A stretch of DNA of 9,996 bases from an uncultured Clostridia bacterium (GCA_945926705.1 CAMEMA010000023.1:1-9996); one strand, 5' to 3'; positions 1 through 5,381 are shown, numbered from the stretch's first letter. Made by a program: numbers and translations. Notes: a model not told the origin generated them from the letters alone.

Positions 1-22
1 TTAAATTGATATGCTAAAAAAC

Positions 23-52
23 GTATAAAAATCACCTGAAAATACATGCATA
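23..52 (+). promoter_or_regulatory. Possible sigma-E-type sporulation promoter
   Basis: GTATAAA at 23-29 and CATGCATA at 45-52 are separated by 15 bases. This is close to the B. subtilis sigma-E consensus (KMATAWW, 14-15 bases, CATACAHW), with one mismatch in each half. It fits a YlbJ/SpoVV-like gene, whose B. subtilis relative is expressed in the mother cell. The weakness is geometry: transcription would start near 59, so the leader would be only about 12 bases and the ribosome binding site would lie at the very 5' end. The DNA is AT-rich, so chance is a real alternative. Confidence 0.3.
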
Positions 53-70
53 TTAAAGAGAGGTTAAAAT

Positions 71-1204
71 ATGATTTCTTCGAAAAAAATTTTAGTGATG
101 GTTAAAAAATTCTTTATAGGGTTAATTATATTATTAATATGTATCCAAATAACGATGTTCCCAGATGTATACTCCGACAGTATAAAATCCGGAATAAATT
201 GCTGCTTAAATATTCTAATTCCGTCACTTTTCCCTTTCATTTTTATGGCTGCATTTATAGTTCAGTCTCAAATTTTCCTAAATCCCGGTAAATTAATTTC
301 CAAATTAACAAAATTTTTATTTTATCTACCGGGATATACCGCTCCCGTAATCATTTTAAGCCTCGTCGGAGGTTATCCTGTCGGAGCAAAAGGTATAAAA
401 ACTCTTTTTGATAAAAATAAAATAAATACAGAACAATTAAACAGAATGATGTGTTTCTGCGTAAATGCAGGTCCAGGATTTTTAATAAGTTTAATAGGCA
501 CTACATTTATAAATAATAAATTTATTGGTATAATAATTCTGCTGTCTCAGACATTAAGTTCAATAATTATAGGAATCGGGTGTGGAATATACTCAAGAAA
601 TAAAAATTTCAGATTTTATATCGATAAATTATCTGAAAATTCAACTACCAAACTTTCTGAATCTTTTATAGAATCTACATCTTCTGTATGCCGATCAATT
701 ATAGAAATATGTACTTTGGTAATAATTTTTTCCTTTTTTATTTCCACAATTGAAAATTCAGGTATAATTGAAATAATGACAAATAAAATTACATTCTTTG
801 ATTGTCACAAAAATGAGATTTATAGCTTAATAACAGGCTTGTTAGAAGTAACAACAGGATGTTTAAAAGCTTCAAAATTAAGAGCAGGCCTTATGATAAT
901 AGCTTTTATGGTAGGACATGGAGGAGTATGTACTCACATTCAAATTGCTTCCATGCTTAAAAACTGTGGTTTTGATTTCAAAAAATTTTGTTTATTTAGG
1001 TTTATAAATGCATTTTTTTCACTTGCATCGGTATATATAAGTTCCAAATATCTACAACTTCATTCAGAGGTATTTTCCAATCTTAGCGGTCCCCTTAAAG
1101 CTTCCAATTCATCAACCATACATGGAAGTATCGCTATTATATTACTATCTTTATACTTTGTAATGACTGTAAATTTAAATCAAAAACCAAAATATTTTAA
1201 ATAG
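71..1204 (+). CDS. YlbJ/SpoVV-like integral membrane protein (nucleoside-recognition/Gate-type)
   Basis: This is a 377-residue multi-pass membrane protein. Hydrophobic segments lie at about 13-30, 48-66, 88-102, 136-172, 209-228, 272-282, 308-325 and 351-368. The family-like core is GGYPVGAKGIKTLF (100-113) followed by CFCVNAGPGFLISLIG (128-143), and a later GHGGVCTHIQ stretch (282-291). These match the pattern of sporulation integral membrane protein YlbJ, which is about 400 residues in B. subtilis. That protein, SpoVV, is known to move dipicolinic acid across the outer forespore membrane. The ATG at 71 is preceded by GAGAGG at 58-63. An in-frame ATG at 101 is possible but lacks as good a site. 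The coaD/rsmD neighbours usual for ylbJ are not seen here, so this may be a relocated or divergent paralogue. Family assignment is fairly sure; the substrate is inference. Confidence 0.75.
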   Translation: MISSKKILVMVKKFFIGLIILLICIQITMFPDVYSDSIKSGINCCLNILIPSLFPFIFMAAFIVQSQIFLNPGKLISKLTKFLFYLPGYTAPVIILSLVGGYPVGAKGIKTLFDKNKINTEQLNRMMCFCVNAGPGFLISLIGTTFINNKFIGIIILLSQTLSSIIIGIGCGIYSRNKNFRFYIDKLSENSTTKLSESFIESTSSVCRSIIEICTLVIIFSFFISTIENSGIIEIMTNKITFFDCHKNEIYSLITGLLEVTTGCLKASKLRAGLMIIAFMVGHGGVCTHIQIASMLKNCGFDFKKFCLFRFINAFFSLASVYISSKYLQLHSEVFSNLSGPLKASNSSTIHGSIAIILLSLYFVMTVNLNQKPKYFK

Positions 1205-1238
1205 ATTGAAAAAATAAAAAAGATATAGGCACAAATAT

Positions 1239-1264
1239 CCACCGGATTAACCGATGGTAGTTTT
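1239..1264 (+). terminator. Weak hairpin, possible terminator of the YlbJ-like gene
   Basis: CCACCGG (1239-1245) can pair with CCGATGG (1251-1257) around a 5-base loop, with one C-A mismatch. TAG and a run of four T follow. The stem is short and imperfect and the T tract is poor, so this is a weak candidate 35 bases after the stop codon. Confidence 0.25.
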
Positions 1265-1392
1265 ATATAAATACACTTTGTGAAAACTGGAATCTATTTT
1301 TATATAAAGTCTGTTCTCCATTAAAATTTAATTTCTTCAACGCCGTATTTAATGCTTTTCTATTACAATAGAAATATAAAAGAGTAGCTCAT
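1263..1392 (-). pseudogene. Possible frameshifted remnant of a small gene
   Basis: On the minus strand an AAAGGAG site precedes an ATG at 1392-1390 that opens only MSYSFIFLL before a stop. One frame over, 41 codons run open from 1388 to a TAA at 1265-1263. They contain YCNRKALNTALKKLNF followed by NGEQTLYKNRFQFSQ, with codon use like real genes here. A single frameshift would join the two into about 43 residues. I do not recognise the product. Chance reading in AT-rich DNA is a serious alternative. Confidence 0.2.
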
Positions 1393-1452
1393 AGCACAGA
1401 CTCCTTTACGATAGTATTCAAAACTGCCAAAAAGAGAAACAGTGCTATAAGC
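1387..1452 (-). repeat. 11-base inverted repeat with 44-base loop
   Basis: GCTCATAGCAC (1387-1397) and GTGCTATAAGC (1442-1452) form an inverted repeat. On the plus strand one position is mismatched. Read as minus-strand RNA that position becomes a G-U pair, giving an unbroken 11-pair stem. The 3' arm contains the ATG of the possible small frame described at 1263-1392, and the AAAGGAG sits in the loop next to it. Confidence 0.4.
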
Positions 1453-1552
1453 CAATTTCATCATTTTACTATATAAAAATTATAAAATATCCTGATGTTA
1501 TTTATTTCAAATTAAATATCTTTTTATCCCCATTTTTTAATTAAATAAAATA

Positions 1553-1921
1553 TTAAGTACTAGGTTTATTTTTCCACTCAAAGGGTGTACTGCTCATATC
1601 CTTTTTGTCAAAGGTACGAAGCCATGTTACGCTTCTCTTATTGACAAAAGAAATAAAACTGCAAGTGCCCCCTTTTTTAGGAACTGTATGTGATAAGCCG
1701 GCACGTTGATTTATATGCTCAGCACCGGGTCTAACAAAAAAAAGCGTTCCTTCTTTTAACTTTTTTCTAAATGTTTCCGCATCTGTCACAAACTCATCGT
1801 TATCAAAAGCTTTTGCAGTTAGTGATAATGTCTCTTTACCAAATGGATAGCTTATCTTAAAACAATTTTTTCCATCTTCTACTTTTTTTTCAACTTTTAA
1901 TTCGTCAACGTTTATGTCCAT
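1553..1921 (-). CDS. Hypothetical protein, 122 residues
   Basis: I do not recognise this family. The gene looks real: AGGAGGT lies 6 bases before the ATG, and a promoter is visible at 1974-2003. The protein has no signal peptide or membrane segment, so it is probably cytoplasmic. It is rich in lysine, with an acidic and basic N-terminal half (1-60) of alternating hydrophobic residues that looks beta-rich. The C-terminal half carries FFVRPGAEHINQRAGLSHT (61-79), then SFISFVNKRSVTWLRTF (88-104), and ends in SSTPFEWKNKPST. The two histidines (69, 78) and the cysteines at 20 and 87 do not form a recognised metal or catalytic motif. It is transcribed alone, toward the YlbJ-like gene and away from the 3D-domain gene, whose terminator lies upstream. 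No hairpin terminator was seen after its stop. Confidence 0.75.
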   Translation of the reverse strand: MDINVDELKVEKKVEDGKNCFKISYPFGKETLSLTAKAFDNDEFVTDAETFRKKLKEGTLFFVRPGAEHINQRAGLSHTVPKKGGTCSFISFVNKRSVTWLRTFDKKDMSSTPFEWKNKPST

Positions 1922-1973
1922 ATTAATACCTCCTAATTATATAATAATATTTTTCTATAATGTGTATATTAAT

Positions 1974-2003
1974 ATTATATACATATATATATATATATAT
2001 CAA
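1974..2003 (-). promoter_or_regulatory. Sigma-A promoter of the 122-residue gene with dinucleotide-repeat spacer
   Basis: On the minus strand TTGATA (2003-1998) and a perfect TATAAT (1979-1974) are separated by 18 bases. Nearly all of the spacer is the (AT)9 run. The gene's ATG at 1921 lies about 50 bases downstream, with the ribosome binding site in between. TA-rich DNA makes TATAAT matches easy, but spacing and position fit well. Confidence 0.55.
1983..2000. repeat. (AT)9 dinucleotide repeat
   Basis: Nine uninterrupted AT units form a simple tract. It occupies most of the -35 to -10 spacer of the minus-strand promoter at 1974-2003 and overlaps the end of its -35 box. Such tracts can change length by slipped-strand replication. 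Confidence 0.95.
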
Positions 2004-2207
2004 GTGTTTTTTTATTAAATTTAGACCATATCCCCTTTAATATTAATATAAGTATTGTTTTAATCTATATATTCTTCAACTTTATACCAGAGAATTGCTA
2101 TATAATATATCTCTGACCATTACAGCAATGCTGTTGTAACAGCCCTAATTTCCTATATTAACCCCCCTAAACAGGTTTTTACTATTTATCGGTAAATAGG
2201 TTATAAT

Positions 2208-2233
2208 AAAAAATCGAAGGTCTTAGCCTTCGA
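2208..2233 (-). terminator. Intrinsic terminator of the 3D-domain gene
   Basis: On the minus strand TCGAAGG pairs with CCTTCGA (2233-2227 with 2220-2214) around a 6-base loop, followed at once by six T (2213-2208). It starts 17 bases after the stop codon at 2250, which is the expected place for a rho-independent terminator of that gene. Confidence 0.85.
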
Positions 2234-2249
2234 ACGTAGATATTATTAT

Positions 2250-3458
2250 TTAGTCAAAATATACGTTTACTCTTTTCCTACCAAACCTCATACAATCCGC
2301 CTTGGAATTCATAAATATATCAACAACTGCACTTCCGCTTCTCAGAGCTCCACCGGTATCCTGAGCTACACCTCTCCAAATAAGCTTACCGTCTGTCGTT
2401 TTTATTGAAAGTTTTTTACCATAAGGTATAATTCTCGGATTTACCGCTACGGTAACACCCTGCGTTGGAATAGCTCCTGTAGAAGTTCTCGCTCCACGAG
2501 AAGCAGTATAAGCAGTAGCTGAACCCGATACAACTTTGGAACCTTTTATACTAAAATTTTGGGACGGAGTACTAAGTACATTCTGAATATCTTTTTTAAC
2601 ACTTAACTTCTTTGTACCCTCTATAATTACTTCATCCATCGGTTCACAAACTATTCTTGAACTTATTTCTTCAGAATTAACAACTTTTCCGTCAACTAAA
2701 GTCTCTTTGACGAAAATTTCCTTTTCTCCTTTTTTCCCTTGAGCCGAAACTTGTCTTTGGGAATTATCGAGTAAATGGCTTTTCTTTACTATCGTCTTGA
2801 AAGGAATATCTTCAATTTTAGAGAATTCACGATATGTAACACGACCAATACTTATTTCCATTCCGTCGTAAACTTGAGACATAATATCAACATTAACAAT
2901 ATCCTCAGGTGAAATCGTAAACCCTATTGATTTAAGAGCGTTCTCAACAGTACCTACAGGTACACAAATTTCTTGATTTTCTCCATCTGCAATAAGCTTT
3001 ATTTTTACTTTTTCTCCTATGACAATATTCATGCCAGGTTCTAAATTTGTATCTTCGGAAAAATTACAAACATCATTTTCGCCCATTTCAATTCCCGAGC
3101 TGTCCAATGCATCTTTGACTGTACCGCCGACTTTTTTTAACTTGACAAATTTGTCTCCTTTAGATACAGAAACCTCAAAAGCTCTCTTAACATTCAGTTT
3201 CAATGAGCCGTCTATGTCATCGCATCTTTCAACTTTATCTCCCTCGGTAATTTCAATGCCGACTTTCTCAAGGATTTTAAAAGTATCACCGGTAGATGTT
3301 AGAGTCGAAATAGTCTTGTCATCGGCATTTACATTAACTTGGCGACTGAACGCTCCAGCTGAAAATACAGACGTAGCACAAACTGCACTCATCACAATTA
3401 AACAAGCAGGCCTTTTAAATTTATTTATGAACGATTGATCCACGTTATTTATCGTCAT
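2250..3458 (-). CDS. Cell-wall protein with DUF348 repeats, G5 domain and C-terminal 3D domain (YabE type)
   Basis: This 402-residue protein starts with a basic stretch and a hydrophobic segment (about 17-37), an export signal or membrane anchor. About three DUF348-type ubiquitin-like repeats follow (roughly 39-92, 93-148 and 150-205). Then comes a G5 domain (about 207-284, with KEIFVKETLVDGKVV and VIIEGTK). The 3D domain spans about 312-402, with ATAYTASRG, AVNPRIIPYGKKL, AQDTGGAL and VVDIFM. The last two expected aspartates are D367 and D380; the first is asparagine (N340). The architecture is that of YabE/Rpf-like muralytic or wall-remodelling proteins, related to B. subtilis YabE and YocH. 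The fold resembles MltA lytic transglycosylases, so cleavage of peptidoglycan is inferred. GGAGGT lies 6 bases before the ATG. It is monocistronic, with a promoter at 3556-3584 and a terminator at 2208-2233, and may be under WalR control. Confidence 0.9.
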   Translation of the reverse strand: MTINNVDQSFINKFKRPACLIVMSAVCATSVFSAGAFSRQVNVNADDKTISTLTSTGDTFKILEKVGIEITEGDKVERCDDIDGSLKLNVKRAFEVSVSKGDKFVKLKKVGGTVKDALDSSGIEMGENDVCNFSEDTNLEPGMNIVIGEKVKIKLIADGENQEICVPVGTVENALKSIGFTISPEDIVNVDIMSQVYDGMEISIGRVTYREFSKIEDIPFKTIVKKSHLLDNSQRQVSAQGKKGEKEIFVKETLVDGKVVNSEEISSRIVCEPMDEVIIEGTKKLSVKKDIQNVLSTPSQNFSIKGSKVVSGSATAYTASRGARTSTGAIPTQGVTVAVNPRIIPYGKKLSIKTTDGKLIWRGVAQDTGGALRSGSAVVDIFMNSKADCMRFGRKRVNVYFD

Positions 3459-3506
3459 TTGTTTACCTCCGTTCCAAATTTAATTGGTTAAATATGTAAC
3501 AGTTAT

Positions 3507-3519
3507 TTACAAATTGTAA
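3507..3519. repeat. Palindrome in the leader of the 3D-domain gene
   Basis: TTACAA and TTGTAA flank a single A, giving a 6+1+6 palindrome. TGTAAC words at 3495-3500 and 3515-3520 surround or overlap it. It lies about 30-42 bases downstream of the predicted start of the leftward transcript, where a bound protein could act as a roadblock. On the minus strand TGTAAA and TGTTAC occur 4 bases apart, one base short of the WalR spacing. Confidence 0.4.
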
Positions 3520-3555
3520 CTCTATATAAAATTTCAAAAAACACCACTGTTTAGA

Positions 3556-3584
3556 ATGATATTAAACAATTTGTTCTTTGTCAA
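3556..3584 (-). promoter_or_regulatory. Sigma-A promoter of the 3D-domain gene
   Basis: On the minus strand a perfect TTGACA (3584-3579) and TATCAT (3561-3556) are exactly 17 bases apart. Transcription would begin near 3549, giving a leader of about 90 bases before the ATG at 3458. Confidence 0.75.
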
Positions 3585-3617
3585 AAAAATCCAAAAATAT
3601 TTTTTGTGTAAATATCC

Positions 3618-3639
3618 AATAAGCAAAATAGTGCTTATT
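3618..3639. repeat. Perfect 8-base inverted repeat, possible operator
   Basis: AATAAGCA (3618-3625) and TGCTTATT (3632-3639) are separated by 6 bases. The repeat sits 34-55 bases upstream of the leftward -35 box, a position suited to an activator. There is no T tract, so it is unlikely to be a terminator. The regulator is unknown. Confidence 0.4.
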
Positions 3640-3746
3640 TGCAAAATGAATGTAAAATTTAAAAATAATTTAAATAAATTAAATATTATAACGAACACAT
3701 AATTTTTTATCTAATATTTTTTTATATAAAGCGCTGAATTTCAATA

Positions 3747-3763
3747 ATTACATTTTAGTTACA
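3747..3763 (-). promoter_or_regulatory. WalR (YycF) box-like site
   Basis: On the minus strand TGTAAC and TGTAAT are separated by exactly five bases, a full match to the B. subtilis WalR consensus TGTWAH-N5-TGTWAH. WalR controls wall hydrolases and 3D-domain proteins such as YocH, so the divergent 3D-domain gene is a sensible target. The site is about 160 bases upstream of that gene's -35 box and 84 bases upstream of the rightward -35 box, which is far from ideal. Chance matches are possible in AT-rich DNA. Confidence 0.35.
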
Positions 3764-3846
3764 AAATGTTACTTTTGTTTGACCTTTATTTTTTTGTTTA
3801 TAAATTTTCTTAATGTCTATATCAAATTTTTAAATTTATGAATATA

Positions 3847-3876
3847 TTGAAAATAATGATGTTTTAAAAGTATATA
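3847..3876 (+). promoter_or_regulatory. Probable promoter of the DUF11 gene
   Basis: TTGAAA (3847-3852) and TATATA (3871-3876) are 18 bases apart. A start near 3884 would leave a leader of about 30 bases containing the GGAGGT at 3901-3906. The match is moderate and the DNA is AT-rich. Confidence 0.45.
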
Positions 3877-3914
3877 TTAAAGCTGATATAAATAAAAAAC
3901 GGAGGTTTTCAATA

Positions 3915-4781
3915 ATGTCAAATCAAATATTTAATACCGCTTCAATAACGTTTGAATTTGGATCTCAAACAGGACTTGCATTTTCCAACACCGCTACTGC
4001 AAATTTGCTGGAAAACTTAAGTATCAGCGCTAAAACACTTGGATCAAATTATTTTTTAAAAAGTACTGTTACATATATAATAAGCGTTAAAAACAACAGC
4101 AATGCAGAAACAAAAAATATAAAAATATCAGATAATTTAGCTTCATATTTTTCAGATAAAAATAAAATCTTTACACCGCTCAGCTATAATTGCCCTTCAT
4201 ATCTATATATAAACGGAACATTCATTTCTGAAACAGAAACGGAAATTACAGACCACGATATAATATTTAAAATTAACTCTATACCCGCAAATTCAAACTT
4301 AACACTTATATACAGTTCTGTTGTGAATCAATATGCACCTTTATCACAAAGTTCAACTCTTACCAATGTAATATCCCTCACGTCAGACAGTTCTGAAACT
4401 CCATTAACATGTCAAACAATATTAAAACCATCTGAAAAAGCAGATGTCAGAATAATTAAAAATATGTATCCGAATAATATAGCACTCGGAGAGGAAATAA
4501 CATACGATTTTTTTCTATATAATTATGGAAATGCCGACGCTTCAAACATAACTCTTACCGATACATTTTCCCCTGCTCCGACTATAAACAACATAACTGT
4601 AAACTCACAAGAAATTAATTTTTCAGACTATTCTTATTCTAACGGAATATTGACAATACCCGCATACAATCCAACATTAAATTTAAAAATTCCGGCTGCA
4701 AAATTTATTCAAAATTCAGAAACGGGAATTATAACTGCAGATCCCGGAATAACAAAGGTAACAGTTAAAGGAAAAATTTAA
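3915..4781 (+). CDS. Two-domain DUF11 protein without a signal peptide
   Basis: This 288-residue protein contains two beta-sandwich repeats of the DUF11 (conserved repeat domain) type. The first spans about 33-170 and the second about 175-288. The repeats can be aligned: VTYIISVKNNSNAETKNIK (52-70) with ITYDFFLYNYGNADASNIT (195-213), each followed by a DN or DT strand. The N-terminal 30 residues (NTASITF, SNTATANLLE) look like the end of a further unit. It is rich in Asn, Ser and Thr, like many surface proteins, yet it has no signal peptide, membrane segment or LPXTG sorting signal. Two cysteines (93, 166) are present. The start is secure, with GGAGGT 8 bases before the ATG. No terminator was seen. 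In Clostridia such proteins may lie on the spore or cell surface; that role is inferred and the function is unknown. Confidence 0.8.
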   Translation: MSNQIFNTASITFEFGSQTGLAFSNTATANLLENLSISAKTLGSNYFLKSTVTYIISVKNNSNAETKNIKISDNLASYFSDKNKIFTPLSYNCPSYLYINGTFISETETEITDHDIIFKINSIPANSNLTLIYSSVVNQYAPLSQSSTLTNVISLTSDSSETPLTCQTILKPSEKADVRIIKNMYPNNIALGEEITYDFFLYNYGNADASNITLTDTFSPAPTINNITVNSQEINFSDYSYSNGILTIPAYNPTLNLKIPAAKFIQNSETGIITADPGITKVTVKGKI

Positions 4782-4888
4782 AATATTTTATTTTTAACTT
4801 ACAATAAAAAACTTCTTTATAACCATCAATATAAGTATTTCGTACAAGCTTTTAAAAAATATTTTATATATAAAAATTATAAAAATCG

Positions 4889-4917
4889 TTGACTTACTTT
4901 TGGGGTTAGTATATACT
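4889..4917 (+). promoter_or_regulatory. Strong sigma-A promoter of the tRNA-like/zinc-ribbon unit
   Basis: TTGACT (4889-4894) and TATACT (4912-4917) are exactly 17 bases apart. Transcription would begin near 4924-4925, five or six bases before the tRNA-like element. This is the spacing typical of tRNA genes and is among the best promoters in the window. Confidence 0.85.
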
Positions 4918-4929
4918 ATCGTTAAATGA

Positions 4930-4998
4930 GCCCAAGTAGCTTAGTTTAGTAGAGCGTTGTTTAATTCAGAGGTGTCGGTGCGAACCCGTCCTAGGGCA
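4930..4998 (+). ncRNA. Degenerate tRNA-like element (pseudo-tRNA or tRNA-like leader)
   Basis: The 69 bases follow the tRNA plan. Acceptor GCCCAAG (4930-4936) pairs with CTAGGGC (4991-4997) at six of seven positions, and A4998 stands as discriminator. D stem GCTT/GAGC (4939-4942 and 4952-4955) is complete. T stem GTCGG/CCGTC (4974-4978 and 4986-4990) has four of five pairs and encloses TGCGAAC. The anticodon arm is shrunk to TTG/CAG (4957-4959 and 4967-4969) around TTTAATT, with T33 kept and TAA in the anticodon place. It is four bases short of a normal 73. The D-loop lacks GG and the T-loop lacks T55, so the usual elbow contact is lost. A working tRNA is doubtful. No CCA is encoded and no terminator separates it from the zinc-ribbon gene. 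Confidence 0.55.
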
Positions 4999-5030
4999 AA
5001 TATTTTAATCCAAAAGCGAGGTTATATTTA

Positions 5031-5297
5031 ATGTACGAAGACAAAACCCTTATTTGCAAAGAATGCGGCCAAGAATTTACATTTACTGCAGGTGAAAAAG
5101 AGTTTTACGCCGAACCGCAAAGATGCAAAAGCTGCCGTGATGCACGCAAAGGTAAAAGCGAGCAAGGACGTGAGATGTTCATAGCTGTATGCGCTAATTG
5201 CGGTGGAGAAGCAAAAGTTCCTTTCAAACCGCGCGAAGATCGTCCGGTTTATTGCAGTGAATGTTTTGCGAAATCTAAAGAAGAAAATAATAATTAG
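5031..5297 (+). CDS. Small double zinc-ribbon protein
   Basis: The 88-residue protein contains four CxxC knuckles, enough for two zinc sites. C9/C12 (CKEC) with C32/C35 (CKSC) form the N-terminal probable zinc-ribbon (zf-trcl type, DKTLICKECGQEFTFTAGE). C54/C57 (CANC) with C75/C78 (CSEC), 17 residues apart, form the C-terminal CxxC-x17-CxxC ribbon. The second half is basic before the last knuckle (KVPFKPRED). Such proteins occur widely in Firmicutes and Chloroflexi and are thought to bind nucleic acid or ribosomes, but no function is established. GAGG (5018-5021) lies 9 bases before the ATG. The gene is the only one in its unit: promoter at 4889-4917, tRNA-like element in the leader, terminator at 5321-5350. 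Confidence 0.9.
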   Translation: MYEDKTLICKECGQEFTFTAGEKEFYAEPQRCKSCRDARKGKSEQGREMFIAVCANCGGEAKVPFKPREDRPVYCSECFAKSKEENNN

Positions 5298-5320
5298 TTT
5301 TGTTAAACATTTTTTCTATC

Positions 5321-5350
5321 AAAAGGCTACGTGCTATGCGTAGCTTTTTT
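5321..5350 (+). terminator. Intrinsic terminator of the zinc-ribbon gene
   Basis: GCTACG (5326-5331) pairs with CGTAGC (5339-5344) around a 7-base loop. The stem is extended by a G-T pair and A-T pairs into the flanking A and T runs. Six T (5345-5350) follow. It separates the zinc-ribbon unit from trmK; the flanking A run would let it work weakly in the other direction too. Confidence 0.9.
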
Positions 5351-5369
5351 AGTTTTTAAATTTATAAAT

Positions 5370-5375
5370 AAGGTG
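5370..5375 (+). promoter_or_regulatory. Ribosome binding site that sets the trmK start
   Basis: AAGGTG lies 6 bases before the ATG at 5382. An in-frame GTG at 5331 would add 17 residues, but it falls inside the terminator stem and has no ribosome binding site, so the ATG is chosen. Confidence 0.7.
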
Positions 5376-5381
5376 TATAAA

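Larger units (their letters stand above)
1205..1552. other. 348-base gap with no intact gene
   Basis: This AT-rich stretch lies between the convergent membrane-protein gene and the 122-residue orphan gene. It contains a weak hairpin at 1239-1257, a possible minus-strand gene relic at 1263-1392, and an 11-base inverted repeat at 1387-1397 and 1442-1452. No other gene or clear terminator was seen in it. Confidence 0.6.
1922..2249. other. 328-base gap: orphan-gene promoter, small hairpins, terminator
   Basis: The right end (2208-2233) is the terminator of the 3D-domain gene and the left end is the promoter and leader of the 122-residue gene. Between them are several small inverted repeats: CAGAGA/TCTCTG at 2088-2093 and 2110-2115, CAGC/GCTG at 2123-2133 overlapping CTGTT/AACAG at 2131-2142, and a 7-pair stem CTATTTA/TAAATAG at 2182-2199. 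No gene was found. A small structured RNA is possible, but nothing identifies one. Confidence 0.5.
3459..3914. other. 456-base divergent intergenic region
   Basis: This very AT-rich region separates the 3D-domain gene (leftward) from the DUF11 gene (rightward). It holds a promoter for each, a perfect 8-base inverted repeat, a short palindrome in the leftward leader, and a WalR-box-like direct repeat. No gene was found in it. TGTAAC/GTTACA words cluster at 3495-3520 and again at 3747-3772. Confidence 0.7.

Noticed and set aside
3019..3438. 139-codon open frame on the plus strand
   Set aside because: It lies wholly antisense to the 3D-domain gene, has no ribosome binding site, and its translation is a Ser/Thr/Leu-rich mirror with no domain.
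3779..3803. TTGACC as a -35 box for the DUF11 gene
   Set aside because: The nearest -10-like word (TATAAA) is only about 14 bases away, too close; the pair at 3847-3876 is better placed.
5331..5381. Upstream GTG start for trmK
   Set aside because: It would put 17 hydrophobic residues before a normal TrmK N-terminus, and the GTG is inside the terminator hairpin.
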